A DNA stretch of 64,000 nucleotides from Berberis thunbergii (GCA_003290165.1 QNQO01000835.1:418986-482985); one strand, 5' to 3'. Numbered from the stretch's first letter, positions 23,054-35,342 are shown. Translations and numbers: made by a program. Notes: generated from the letters alone by a model not told the origin.

Positions 23054-26000
23054 CTGCAATTCCATCCACTAATCTATTGTCATTTTCAGCATTAAAGAAA
23101 CATCCGCGATCCTTTGCATCTAGGACTAACCTTCTTGTTGTTGAAGAGATGGAGGTAGAAGCTAACCTTGTTGTTGCTAACCCTGCAAGAACCACTAATT
23201 TCAAACCCCACAGAGAGGACAAAACTCAAACACCAAGCAATCAGAGCCCGAACAACATGCAATCAGAAATGAGAACTAATTATGCAGAACCACCAATTCA
23301 AATCCCACAGAGGACAGACCTCAAACACATCATCTAAATTAGAACCTCCACCCCATTCAGCGGTTTTGCTTCTTAAACTTCATTCCTTCTCAAAGTCATT
23401 CAAAACAAATACAATCAACCAAACCCACGCCAAAATCCACCTAATCAACCCCCATTCACATAATCACCCAACAAACCAACACCCCCAGATATCAAAATTC
23501 AACAAAAACAACCAAAATCCAACATGCAAATTCGCAATTAACACAAACAAACCAAAACCCATTAAGAAAATCAAACCAAAAACACAATTACCTTCAAAAC
23601 AGCAGGAGATGCAGAGAGAGAGAGCTGCTCGAAGAGAGACGCAGAGAGAGTGCTGCTCGAAGGAGATGAGAGATGAGCAAGAGATCGAGCAAAGAAAGGC
23701 AAGCTAGAAGGAGATGGGAGGCGAGCACGAAGGAGATGAGAGGCGAGGCGAGTTCTGTTGTGAATGGGGGGAGAGGAGAGATAAAGTAGCGAAAAACCCA
23801 AAAAAATTTGGGAGCGCCAAAATGCCCGCCAATTGACTATAGCTTTTTTATTTGCAAAGTCATTGAAAATTGACTTTTTATAGCATTGTTATAAAAAACG
23901 CTATCCGTGAATGCTATCATTGAGTATTTGTGTTGTAGTGCATCGTGATTATTCGTTGCCAGCCGATCTCAAAATCATTCTCCCTGAATAGGGTGATAGT
24001 CACCATCGTCCAAAGCATGCGATATTGCTCTATACCCCGGCATGTTCCACTCTGGCTTTCGATTCCTGAGATCATCTGGGAATACTTAGATTTTGTGGCA
24101 TTGCTCCTGCCCAACTAGTTCCTAATGGTTGGAAGGTGATGATTGCAACCTTAGCGAGGGTCGTTGCATCTGGTATCCCTCTGAACGTCAAGGTTTTGCA
24201 TTCCTTGATGGGGTTTGGCGTAAATGCTAACCGCACATGCTATCTCTATTCCCCATCTTGTTTCAAGAATCTGATAAAGGAGTATGGGGGCTGGTCGAGC
24301 CCCTGGTTTTATGTATCCATTGCCTCTGACTATTTTAAGTTGCGCAAAATTCAGATTTTGTGGTTGTTTCGAGAGCCTAAGAGGATCAAATTATCGTTGT
24401 CGTTAGAGGAGTAGGAGTTCTGTAACCGGTTTGACAAGCTTCCTCGAGTCTCCAAGGAAGATTTCCTTACTACAAATGTTATTGTCCATAGTGGCTTGAA
24501 TTCATTAAGTGATGCGGGTCGCGCGGAACTCACGGCAGTTCATGCTTCAGAGCTTACTGTTGCACGTGTTGGTGATGTGGGTGTTGGCCAGTGAGCGAGT
24601 TCCGTTAAGGAGCATGTTGGCTGAATTGCTACTGTTACTGTAAGAGACTCTGAGGTGTTAGCTCGGGCATTAGAAAGTGGAAAGTTCCCAGGCCTGCTCC
24701 CGAAGAAGAAGTAGCTTGCTACATCGGTTCACGATACCATTAGGGCTCCCTCTCTTCCTACGCTTCCCGGGAAAGGAGGTCATGGTGCGGGTGATTTTGC
24801 TACATGAGAAGATGAGGAGATAAATCAAGCTCTTGAGAAGAACAAAAATGAGGTCTCTCGTCCTTTGGACGATCATGAGAAGATTTTTGTTTTTTCGAAC
24901 GACTTGCCTGTTTATGCCAACCTGATGGTCGGTGATTCTCGCGTCATTGATAACAAAATGCTTCAGCTTGGAATCGAGCAGTCTAAGAATCCGAACAGTA
25001 CCAAGACTCTAGATGATTTCAAAAACGATCCATCAATGGAAAGATCGAGTCGTTACTCATGCCCGGGGCTTCAAATCCCCTGTGCACGGGGACTTTGGGA
25101 TTGCCTGCTACTCCCTCTACTTTTGGTATTGTTTCGGTTGCGCCCGAGAAGTTTAGCTGGCCTTCTGAGATTGATGTGCAGGACAATGCTCGCAATCTCA
25201 TTGTCACTTGTCTTGGTCAGTTAGCTAACATGACTTTTAAGTCTGTGCGCCCGCCACATCGTCATATTAAGGAGGGTCTCCAGCACCTCATGGAAGGAAT
25301 GACCTATATTACTTATTCGGCCGGGATGGGATCAAACTATAAGGTTGTCCGCGATCAGGTGGTGCTCATCGAGCGGAAGCTAGCGGGGCATGACTTGGTT
25401 CTTTCTCACATTCTTTACCAATTTGATTTGTTGATAACACAATATATAGATCATGCGATGGCTGCTAAGACTTTGCAAACATCGTTGAAAGAGGTTGAGA
25501 CTATTCAGGATAAGTTTGCTTCTAATCTCGAAACATCCGAAGTCAAGCTGGATAGGTTGCGGTCCCGTCTGAGTGTTGCTGAGAAGGAATTGTCCGACTG
25601 GGTGGGTGAGCGTGACGAGGCCAATCGTTAAGCAGAAAAGTATTCCGCCAGTCTCAAGGCTTTTGTGGCGCAAATTGCTCAGCTGAATTATGAGTTTATT
25701 GCTACCAAGTTTGCAATTTTCGCTAGACTTACGATCGTTGAGAATGAATTTGTGTCAACTCGAGCGAGCATTCGTCTGTTACTAACAAGCCAAAGGCTGC
25801 AGAAATAGCGGATTGGAAGAAAGTGGTTGATGGTTGTTATGACCTTTTGGATTTCCTTGAGATGCAAGACTTGGATTTAACCGAGTATTGTTGCTACGTT
25901 GAGCAAGTATTTGAGGATGAAGAGGCAATGTTTCAGATTCGCTGAGTGACCCAGTTGTCGAAGAACAGTCATCTCATCATCTGTCTGAGCTTGCGCCATC

Positions 26001-26509
26001 TAGTGGCGCTACTACTAATGCTAGTACCCCCTCTTAAATGCCCCCATTGGCACTTTTGTAATCTTTTCTTTTTAGAAGATCAATGGAAATTTGTATTTTG
26101 GATTGATTACATCCAGTATGTCTAGCTTATTAGCTTTTGACATTCATGGTAGAATTATGACTCGTTCGTCCGAAGTTTTGTGAATGGCTTTAATGTTTGA
26201 CATACTAGCCGCGTACAAGCTCTTGTTACGAAATCTGATTCTATGTCTGGATTACGATGTTGTACATTATAGTCGACGAGAAAAGGTCTGACTCATATGT
26301 CCTGGTACTTTATAATTTCGTGGTTGATCAGACCAGATGTTTCATGTTTATGCCCAACTCGTTCGTCCTGATACATATATTTATTCGTTGCTCGATACTC
26401 TAGTCATGCTGGGTGTTTTCACGAGTGAGATTTTTGGTCTGACTTCTTCGTCCTGACCAAACTTTTGTCACTTGAACTCAAAATGGAAGATCGCGAGAAG
26501 AGTTTTATT

Positions 26510-26779
26510 GATGATAGTTTTTCAGGTGCTCTATCCATGGTCGTGGTAGTTTTTCACCCTCCGTGTTTTCTAACCAGTATGTCCTTGGTCTATTGATTTT
26601 CATTACTTTGTACGACCCTTCCCAATTCGGGTTTAGCTTGCATGCGCTTGGTTTCTCTGTGTTGAGTTGGACTTTCTAGAGCACCCAATCACCGATATTG
26701 AATGTGCGGGCCTTTACCCTCTAATTATAATAACCGAGCTGTTAGTAGGTTATCATTTTGATAGAAGTCGATTCTCGCT
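26510..26779 (-). pseudogene. C-terminal end of the same integrase
   Basis: On the minus strand below the hAT-like insertion the frame gives KLNPNWEGSYKVMKINRP and then GEKLPRPWIEHLKNYH, the usual closing motif of gypsy integrase. This shows that 26510-26779 and 30463 upward were once adjacent, and that the insertion split pol near its end. In-frame stops are present here too. Confidence 0.8.
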
Positions 26780-29700
26780 TAGGGATGGCAGTGGGGTGGA
26801 TTTTCACGGATATCCGCCCCACCCAATCCATTTGGGGCAGTTTTGGATATGCCTAAACGAATTTTGGGGCGGATACGGATATCCAAACAACATCCATTAA
26901 ATATTCGGGGCGGATACGGATTTTGCCATATCCGCCCCACGGATTCCGTTTAAGTGTTGATATTACAAAAATACCCTCAACCCTTTATATGCTGGAAATA
27001 AAACCCTCAACCCTTCATATCTCACCTCTCTCTCTCTCTCAATCACTTTTAATTCTTTTATTTTTTTTAGTTCTCACAGACCTGAGGAGGTGGCTTTTCA
27101 TCATTCTTCGTCCCTTCTTCTCCCTCAAAACAGCGAGCGACTTCGACACTTCGTCCCTTTTTCTCCCTCAAAACAGCGAGCGACTTCGAGCAACCTCCCT
27201 TCGAGCAACCTCCTTTCTTCTCTCTCACAGCGAAGGCAGCGAGCGACCTACCTTCGAGCGACCTCCCTTCGAGCAACCTCCCTTCTTCTCTCTAAAAGCA
27301 AGGCCGCGAAGGGCGGCGGAGGCCGACCCTCCCTTATTTTCTCTCACAACGAAGGCTGAACTCCGAACTCTCAGATTTTATCAGCAAGTCTAAATCGAAG
27401 CTCCCACCTCATCCGCCTTCCTCTCCCCATCAGAGATCTAATCTGATCTCAGTTCTCAGATCTCAGAGATCTCAGTTCTGATGTGATCTCTGATCTCAAA
27501 TTCTATAGGTTGATTTTTTTTTTGCAATATATTGTATTTTTTTTTAATTTTTTGTATGTAGATTCGATTGTATTTGTCACGCCCCGATTTTCGAGAAACA
27601 CGAAAATCCCAAAAATCCACATAGGATTATCCGTTTTCCCAAAAGTCGGGACACGAATTTTCATTCACGAAAATAACAGTTGACATCCACGAGAAGTAAT
27701 AACTTTTGCACAATTTACCAAATAGAGGGAAAAAACACAACTAATCTAAAAGTCTACCAAAGAAATAAAATTTAAAAAAAAAAAACTCGCAGAGCCAACG
27801 CTAACAAGTTCAACACTTTACGAATGTATCCCTCAACAAAAATACTGAAAAACTCCGAATTCAAATTACAAGAATTAAACTAACACCTACAAATATAAAG
27901 ATCTAATCTTTCGAACACGCGCAACTCCCAGCAATGCTCGCCACGTATGGTACGATATGCCCTAAACCCGCCCGAGAGTTCTGTATCCTGAAAATAAGCT
28001 AGTCGGCTACATTCCCGAGGGAATGTACCCAAGAAGCCAAAGCCCACTTGGGTCAGCAATAAAGCTGGTGTGAAATCTCTTTATTTCCCCCAAAAATCAA
28101 TAAAATTGCACATGATAACCATCAGGCTAAATACAAACAACAAACCATCACACCAATAGGTAGTTCCTCAACGAGGCAAGGGTGTGATGCAAGAAAACAC
28201 AGTTTCAAGAATTTAGTTCCTCAACGAGGCAATCATATCATCATTCTAATAGGTAAATATTTATTTACCTGTACTTACCCTATAGGAGTCGACTATGGCA
28301 AGTCTAACTTGCAGAAATATTAGTGGACTTGCCATCCTGCATAAAAAGGATTAGAAACCATGCAACGTCATTTATTCTTTTTATTTGAATTAGGTTCATC
28401 TTTTTAACGGATTGATCACTTAGACGATACCACATTCGCACCACCTCCGTGCCGAACATACATGCCCGTATGTCTCTCTCATATAAAGGAGGACTACTCC
28501 GTCATCCATGCCCAAGTGGGGACATCACATACAGTCATGCATCGCGGATACCCCTAACTATATGAGCACCAAAAGCCACCCTTGGGCTATCAATGCGCAT
28601 AAACTCACGTCACATTTTTGACGGATAGATATCAAAGCCTATTTTAGGCATACAAACTCACCACATTTCCGCAAGACTAACCCGAAGGTTATTTTAGTTT
28701 CTCTAGTAAGAAATGGGTGCCCCAACTCCGCAAGACGACCCACTGGTCATTTAGTTTCTCTAGTAAGAGAGGGAAAATAATAAACAAAAGAGATGTGGTA
28801 TTTCTAAGTGATACAAGTCCAAGTGATTTATATTTTCAGAAATCAAGGTTTACCAATATCATTTATTTTTGATAACTCAGAATTTCTCCACTATGACATT
28901 TTGTCATACATAAATGGATTCACCATCTATCCACCCACATTTTTGGGGAAAACATAACATATACATCAATTATGCTTTATAACAACATGGCAATCACATG
29001 ACATTCTTATATATAAATACTAAGTGTCAGGTTCATCATAGATCAACTTATTCTTAAAAGAAAAATAAAGCTTAATCTTATACACAGTTCTATACTTCTG
29101 ATAAAGCTTTCACTATATAAATCAAGTAAGCACAAAGATACACCTATTCCGATATATGACTCAAAATTACAAGTCAAAGAAACTAGATCTAAAATGATTT
29201 GTGAATGCCTTTGTAACGAAATTAAAATATAATATAAAAATGAAATTAAAATCTAATATATCAGTGTGATCATTAAAAGGACTGGAATCCTAACATAGTT
29301 AGTCACTAATGCTTTACACTTCATATAGTTGTAATGAATTAGTTAGTAAAAATATCTTTCGTCCTTGGCTAAAGAAACATAAAAAAAAAACTATATATCA
29401 ATAGATGAATAGGGGGAGGGTACATAAAAGGCCGAAAGGAAAACAAAAAAAATATACTAACAAGGGAAGGAAAAGATGGTTCTCTCATGATGACAAAAAA
29501 AAAGGTATAATAGAAACTCTGTTTCTTTTGCACTTTCTGACATAGCTTTCAAATCTGATTTTAAAAATAAAAGTCAATATAACACTACATGTAAAAAAAC
29601 TCACTTTTAACAAATCGATCTCACTTATCCCATCATTAATAAAATTTCAAACTTACAAATCCCATCACCTTTTACATCATTATCAAACTTACAAAACCCT

Positions 29701-30462
29701 TCACCTTTCCAATCACTATCACACTTACCAATCCCTCTTTTCCATCATTCAAAACCATCACACAAGAAAATCCATCATGCTCCAACACATGTATGCTTAA
29801 TGGCATTATGAGCACAAAAGAAAGCAAAAACAAAACGAGGAAAGAAAAAATTCGAGAACTCACAGTCCTGGTGTCACGTCAGTTACGGATCCCATCAACT
29901 TTATGCCATTAAAATCAAACAGACAGAAGTGAAATCTAACAGTAAAGAATTTAGGGACGAAGAGACTCACCTCTTGCTTCCTCCCTTTCTTCTTCTCCTT
30001 TCTCCCTTCTGTCTTTTTTTTTTTTTTTTTTGTCTTGTTAGCGGCGAGGGAGCAATTAGAATAACCTGCCCTATTTATTCCTACCAATTAGGGCTTTGCC
30101 CGAGGTTAAGGACACCCCACTTTCTACTTGATGCCACCGCATATTAAATAAATTAAATTAAACAAATAATTAATTAATTAACTAAAAAGTATTATATATT
30201 AAATTAGGGTCGTTACAGTATTTTTTGTATGTATAATTTTTGTATGTATTTTTTGTATGTAAATTTTGTATGAATTTGTTGTATGCTTGAGAAGAATGTT
30301 TTTTAACGGGTATGTGGGCGGGGCAGATATCCGCCAATTTGTGCGGGGCGGAGGTGGGTTTTAAATAAATTTATAAACGGATTGGCGGGGCGAATTTGGG
30401 GATCCGTTCTTCCCGACGGGGCGGGGATGGATTTGCTCAAATCCGCCCCATTGCCATCCCTA
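26780..30462. mobile_element. hAT-like non-autonomous DNA transposon
   Basis: The terminal inverted repeats are TAGGGATGGCAGTGGGG...GGATTT at the left and AATCCGCCCCATTGCCATCC ending in CTA at the right. They are flanked by a perfect 8-bp duplication TTCTCGCT (26772-26779 and 30463-30470), the hAT signature. The subterminal regions are rich in GGGGCGGAT/ATCCGCCCC in both orientations. No transposase is present. Its inner part is mostly a later solo LTR (27575-30217). Without it the element is about 1.0 kb, so it was a MITE-sized insertion into the gypsy integrase. Confidence 0.9.
27575..30217 (-). mobile_element. Solo LTR (2.6 kb) inside the hAT-like element
   Basis: It starts TGTCACGCCCCGATTTTCGAG and ends GGGTCGTTACA, with a perfect 5-bp duplication GTATT (27570-27574 and 30218-30222). 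It has TG...CA ends, no primer-binding site or purine tract, and no pol. Its left 1.3 kb is homologous, inverted, to 43480-44722. Minus orientation is inferred: the end at 30217, read inward, has a TATA-like AATAAATAGGG about 130 bp in, like the other copy. No coding capacity is seen; tandem phrases such as TTTAGTTTCTCTAGTAAGA recur near 28690-28770. Confidence 0.82.
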
Positions 30463-33400
30463 TTCTCGCTATTCTTCAAGGAAGTTTAGCCCGACTCTCA
30501 ATGCCTCAATGTTATCTTCGGCACAACATTCTTTAGTCTTGAACGTTGGCATACTAATCCCCAATCAGAGTTGGTTTGTTGTTCTGTATGCCCAAAGGAC
30601 ACCAGGTATTTGGAAGTCCACAATCCTTTTACTGCCTCAAGCTTTTTTTTGATCACCTCCAAGATTGTTATGTTGGTGACCTCGGCTTGTTATTCACCTG
30701 TGGATGGGCGAGTACCGAGAATTCTTGTTGGATGTTCAGGTTTTAGCACAACTCCTTGATCTTCCTACCTTCTAATTGTTTTTCGCTGTCCGTGACAATT
30801 ACCCTTGGGATCCCGAATTTACATATTATATCTTCTCGACTTGAGTTTCTCCTATCTTTGCTAGAGGTTCTGCTTCTACCCACTTAGTAAAGTAATCTAC
30901 TGCCACGAAGATAAACTTTTTTTGTTGAATATAAGGAGTGGTCTGACGATGTCCATTCCCCATTGCTAGCGAACGGCCAGAGGCTACTCATCGGGACCAG
31001 GTTCTGGCCTGGCATGTGAGTGTACGGGGGCAAATTTCTAGCATTTGTCACATGCGCGAACGAGTTTATGAGCATCCGTTTGCATTGTTGGCCAGTAGTA
31101 TCCTGGTGTAAGTGCTTTATGGGATATCGTTATCTCCCTTGGGTGATTCCTGCATGTACCTTGGTGGATTTCTCGTAGAACATAGTCAGCATCTTCAGGT
31201 GAAAGCACCTTAGTAGCGGACTGGTGGATAATCTTTTGTAGAGCCTGTTATTGATCATAGTGATCGTGCTGTCCGATTTCGCAGTTTTCGGGCCTCTATC
31301 TATATGTTGGGAGTTATTCGTTTGATATATATGCCCAAATTGAAGTTGTCCAGTTGTTTTCTTGGTTTGTAGCACATGCCTCTTGCACCTAGTTATCAAG
31401 TATGGAACTTCTCTTTATCACAACGAGTGGATTATCGCTCTATTTAGCTTGTGATGTCTCCTTTGCCAATTCGTCGACTCTTTCATTCTCCGTCCTTGCA
31501 CACCGCTGAATGATTGCGGTCTAGAAGCCTTTTATCCATTCAGTAGTCTTTTGGTGGTAGGCTTTCATTCATGCGTCTTTGACCAGGAATTAGTCGTTCA
31601 ATTGAATGACCACCAATTTAGAATTAGTAAAGACATTGTTATCTTTTGTTCTCCAAGTGTTTTGCTAATTGTAGCCCGATCATCACTACTTCGTACTCGA
31701 CTTCACTGTTTGAGGCTTTGAAATTGAATTTTATCGCCTTCTTTAACGTGATGCCCTCAGAGTTGTACAAGACAAATCCAGCTCCACTCCCTGCCTCACT
31801 GGATGCTCCATCACAACGAAGGATCCATCCGTGGGTGGTTTGTTTGATTTGCCCTTTCATCGTTGTTGCTTCTGGTTGTCGATCACTATTGCCTGTAAAT
31901 CCAGCAAGGAAATCTGCCAATGCTTGGGCTTTTATTGCGGTTCTAGGGGCATAGGTAATACCAAACTTTTCGAGCTCTACTGCCTATTTCACCATTCTTC
32001 CGAATAGCTCTGGTTTGTGCAACACCGATCGAAGTGGTTGCTCGGTCATGACTATGATTGAACGCGTTTGGAAGTATGGTCATAACTTTCTCGATACACG
32101 ATTAGGGCGAGTGCCAATTTCTCTAGAATTGGATAGTTGATCTCTGCATTTGCAAAAGTTTTGCTAATGTAATATATTGGTTTTGTGTGCCATTTTCCTC
32201 TCGTATTAGCGTTGAGCTTACCGCGCGGTCAAATACAGATAAATATAATACAGTGTTTCTCCCATGCTCGATTTTGTCAGCAGTTTTGTGCTCCCAATAT
32301 ATGCTTTTAGGTTTTGAAAAGTTTTTTCGCACTCTGCATTCTACTTGAATGTCATGTTTCCTTTCAAAATTTTAAAGAAACCTAGACATTTAATTGAGGA
32401 TTTGAAAATGAATATGTTCAAAGCCGTTATTATTCCATTAATACTTTGTACGCCTTTTATGTTTGTTGGCGACTGCATGTTGATAAGTGTCTGTATTTGC
32501 TTTGGGTCGGCTTCAATTCCTCTTTGATAGACTATGTATCCGAGGATTTTTCTGATTCTTCTCCAGATGTGCACTTCTCCAGATTTAGCTTCATTTTGCA
32601 CTTCAGCAGCTGGGAGAAGGTTTGTTCAAAATCTTTGATGTGGTCTGTTCAGCGCGAGCTCTTGACAAGCATATTGTCGATGTAAACTTTCATCATTTTA
32701 CCGATTTGATCTATGAACATTATGTTAACCAATCGTTGGTACGTGGCTCCCGCGTTCTTTAATCCGAATGGCATTACCCGATAGTAGTATGTACCTTTTT
32801 CCGTTATAAAAATTATTTTTTTTGGTCAGGAGGGTACATTTGTATCTGATTGTACCCAAAGTATGTGTCCGTAAAGCTCAGGAGTTCGTGTCCAGCTGTT
32901 GCATCCACTATCTGGTCTATTCATGGGAGTGGAAAACTGTCTTTTGGGTAAAATTTATTCAGATCAGTGTAATCCACACATACTCTCCACTCGTCGTTCT
33001 TTTTCTTTACTAACACTGTGATGACTAACCAGTCCGGGTAGTGAGCTTCTCTGATCAACCCTACATTAAGAAGGTAGCGCACTTCCTCGTTTATTACTTG
33101 ATTATGTTCTGGAGTCGCTGGTCTTTTTTTGTCAAACATGCCTTTTGTCCGATTTGACTTGTAATTTGTGGGTAATGACAAACGGGTCTATTCCCACCAT
33201 ATCTTTCATCGTCCATGCAAAAACGTCCTAATTATCTTTCAGCAATTAGATTAGTTTTCCGGCAAGCTCTGGGTGAATCTTTGTGCCAATCCAAATTGTT
33301 TTCTCTTCTACATCGTCCAGGTAGATCACGATCGTTTCTTCTTCTAATTGTCCGGTGTTTGGTCAATCCCTTGGACTGGTTGGGGTTGTATTATCATCTA

Positions 33401-33665
33401 GGGGGTTGGGGCTTATCTGATCAGGTTGTTGTGGAGGCTCCTATGGTCGTTGCAGTAATTCTTATTTGTGGGGAGCTCTTATCGCGGCGTAATGACATCC
33501 GCAGGCCGCTGGTTGGTCTCTGTTGATTATCCCGACGTCATTGTCGGTATGGTACTTTAAGCACCGGTACATGGTTGAGGACATTGCGCCCATTTTGTGT
33601 ATCCAAGGCCTTCCAAATAGCATGTTGTATGTAGATGGAACATCGACAACAAGGAAGTCCATCAA
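30463..33665 (-). pseudogene. Broken pol: protease, RT, RNase H, start of integrase
   Basis: Protease end at 33665-33462 (VPSTYNMLFGRPWIHKMGA). Reverse transcriptase from 33181 (WRVCVDYTDLNKFYPKDSF) through 32340; its catalytic motif near 32673-32684 reads YIDN where YxDD is expected. RNase H lies at 31920-31639 (RCDGASSEAGSGAGFVLYNS). The integrase zinc region and core lie at about 31130-30480 (AHKLVRACDKC). Stops and frameshifts separate the blocks. Integrase is cut by the hAT-like element at 30462 and resumes at 26779. Confidence 0.85.
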
Positions 33666-33669
33666 TAAA

Positions 33670-34790
33670 ACTCGTTTGCTTCCCTAGTTCTCCTGTTTCA
33701 TTTTAGCAGTTGGATCATCCCCAGTGGGCCACATTGTTCTCCGCTGAAACCCACCATTGGTTGATTGTTGGCGAGAGCATCTCATTAGTGAACCGCATCC
33801 TTCAAAATGTTCTTAGGTACAAGAGGTTGATTGAGCTACCCATGTCAACCATCATTATTTTAATTTCCCACCTGACTATCAACACTGAAATTACCAAGGC
33901 ATCATTGTGCGAAATGAACTCCATCTGTGTCTTCATTGGAAAAGGTCAGAATTATTTGCATCGTTCTTGCACGTTATGTAAATGGCTCTTAGTATCTAAT
34001 CTTTGCACATAAATCCCAGATTAATCGCTTCCGGGATAGATTAAATTGCTCATTTTCTCCAGTTGCGCCATGCAAGACGTATATTAGCTCCCTTGATTGC
34101 TCTTTTGCGGTGGTTATTCTACCTTTAGACTCTCTCGGCTTAATGAACTCTCCAAGTTGTCATTTTCTGACCCGGCGTTTGATCTTGTCTTTCAAGTTGT
34201 TACAATTTTTGTTATCGTGTTCGTAGTCATCGTGGAAGGAACAATATCTTCTTTTACTTTGCCTGTCTAGATCTCCTTTCATTTTTTGTGGCCATTTGTC
34301 GTCTTCCTATTTTGCTATAGCTTTAAGGACTTCGGCTCGACTTGTTTTCAAGGTTGTGAACGATTCCCCTATTGGTCGTTCGCGTTTGGACCTCCTCGGT
34401 TGTAGCCTTCCAAGCTTTTGTTGATCGAACTCGGAACTGTCATTGATTTGACGTCTCTTAGGCTGGGCACTTTCTTCTCGAGGCTTGTTTCCCTCTTGTC
34501 TCGGGTGATTTTATCCACCATTTTGATCACGTTGTTCATCTGGATCGTGAACACCTCCACACGAGGGTCTACAATAATTCCCCAAGATGTCAGAGACGTC
34601 TGAGTCGTTATATGTTGCAACTCCCTTCTTTCTGGCGCGGTTGGTCTGACGATCAGAGATGGATTAGAATCATGAGATGGATTGCGTAGATTTTTCTAGA
34701 TTGAGGTTTTGTAGAGTATTCCATTTGTTTTTATGGCTTCTTTGATCGTTGATCAGAGTTGTCGTAGATTTTCTTTTTCAAAGGAAACTT
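33670..34790 (-). pseudogene. Degenerate gag of the Tat-type element
   Basis: The longest intact piece (34620-34369) is 83 residues and has no clear domain. Gag is assigned from its place between the primer-binding site and the protease. Stops and frame changes occur throughout. Confidence 0.6.
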
Positions 34791-34796
34791 GTCGTT

Positions 34797-34814
34797 CCCC
34801 ACGGACGGCGCCAA
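34797..34814 (-). other. Primer-binding site of the Tat-type element
   Basis: The minus strand reads TTTGGCGCCGTCCGTGGG immediately inside the right LTR. The TGGCGCC core followed by a G-rich stretch is the usual tRNA-primer complement in plant Ty3/gypsy elements. It fixes the element as minus-strand oriented. I do not assign the tRNA species. Confidence 0.8.
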
Positions 34815-34816
34815 AC

Positions 34817-35337
34817 CGATGCGTCCAAATCTCGTCTTCCCGTAAGTTTGACCTGCAAAACAAATGTTAGACTGCCAAGGACTACCCTTTTTGTTGTCGA
34901 AGGCACTCCGATGTTTAAGTCAACAACTCTGTGAATAAGGAAGTAAATTTGGACAAAACTTAGTTAAAGTTGCATACCTTTGTCGATTGTTCCCTTTACC
35001 TTATATAATAGTCGCGATTAATTCTCTGCGTGACTTAAGCATGTGAGGCACAACGAAGATAGACATTCTTCGTAACAGTCTCCTCCTTTATGAAGATGCG
35101 TCTGTGGACGACTAATTTCTTATGCAACGTTTCTCTTCTTTATGAGAGAACTCGCTCGGGCCTGGATTTGGGCCTTAGTTATGACTTTTTCTGATTTGCC
35201 TTTATTGGGTTTTTATGATTGATTTTGCCCTCTTTGAACTTTATGAGCCATCTCGATTTTGGAGTATTTGATCCTTGTGATAGATGATTTTCGCCACGTG
35301 TACGACAATGATGATGATCTATTTTGATGTATCATCA
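34817..35337 (-). repeat. 5' LTR of the Tat-type element
   Basis: The partner of 15470-15990, of the same 521-bp length. Its inner edge has CG where the other copy has TG. On the minus strand the primer-binding site follows directly. Confidence 0.9.
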
Positions 35338-35342
35338 AGGTT

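Larger units (their letters stand above)
16422..23940. mobile_element. Non-autonomous CACTA (En/Spm) transposon carrying captured host exons
   Basis: The ends are CACTACAAGAAAAATTGTG at 16422 and TATTTGTGTTGTAGTG ending at 23940, with a 3-bp duplication CAT on both sides (16419-16421 and 23941-23943). Many copies of a short motif (ATAGCGGTTTT / AAACCGCTATG) fill the left subterminal region, with fewer on the right, as expected for CACTA transposase binding. No TNPD/TNPA-like transposase is present. Instead the minus strand carries exons of at least three host genes. It sits in the antisense ORF of the gypsy element, so it is younger than that element. Confidence 0.92.
16323..26037 (+). pseudogene. 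Antisense ORF of the Tat-type element (Transposase_28-like, coiled coil), split by the CACTA
   Basis: Plus strand, opposite to gag-pol. The N-terminal 33 codons (MTIFKVLSSNALDACEDFFS onward) lie at 16323-16421. The reading frame resumes at 23944 once the CACTA and one CAT duplicate are set aside. It continues with a segment like the 'putative gypsy-type transposon' family (IAPAQLVPNGWK near 24095-24130; HSLMGFGVNANRTCYLYS near 24200) and later a coiled-coil region (25440-25720, LDRLRSRLSVAEKELSDW), ending at a TAA at 26035-26037. In-frame stops occur, for example near 23990. The protein family is known only from such retrotransposons; its role is unknown. Confidence 0.75.
15470..35337 (-). 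mobile_element. Ty3/gypsy Tat-type LTR retrotransposon, split by two later insertions
   Basis: The ends are two 521-bp LTRs (15470-15990 and 34817-35337). The element is read right to left: the primer-binding site lies at the inner edge of the right LTR, then gag, protease, RT, RNase H and integrase follow towards lower coordinates, and an antisense ORF sits between pol and the left (3') LTR. The flanks AAGTT (15465-15469) and AGGTT (35338-35342) could be a 5-bp target duplication with one change. Removing the CACTA (16422-23940) and hAT-like (26780-30462) insertions leaves about 8.7 kb. An antisense ORF after pol is known from Tat-lineage elements such as RIRE2 and Grande. All frames are broken, so the element is dead. 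Confidence 0.88.

Noticed and set aside
23282..23801. Open frames on both strands in a GA-rich, Asn/Lys/Thr-rich region
   Set aside because: Low-complexity composition (GAGAGA runs) near the right end of the CACTA; the two strands are both open only because of composition.
26923..27393. Plus-strand frame of 156 residues with repeated SLRATS/ERPPFE phrases
   Set aside because: The frame follows short tandem CTTCGAGCGACCTCC repeats in the hAT-like element; no family, and overlapping frames on both strands are equally open.
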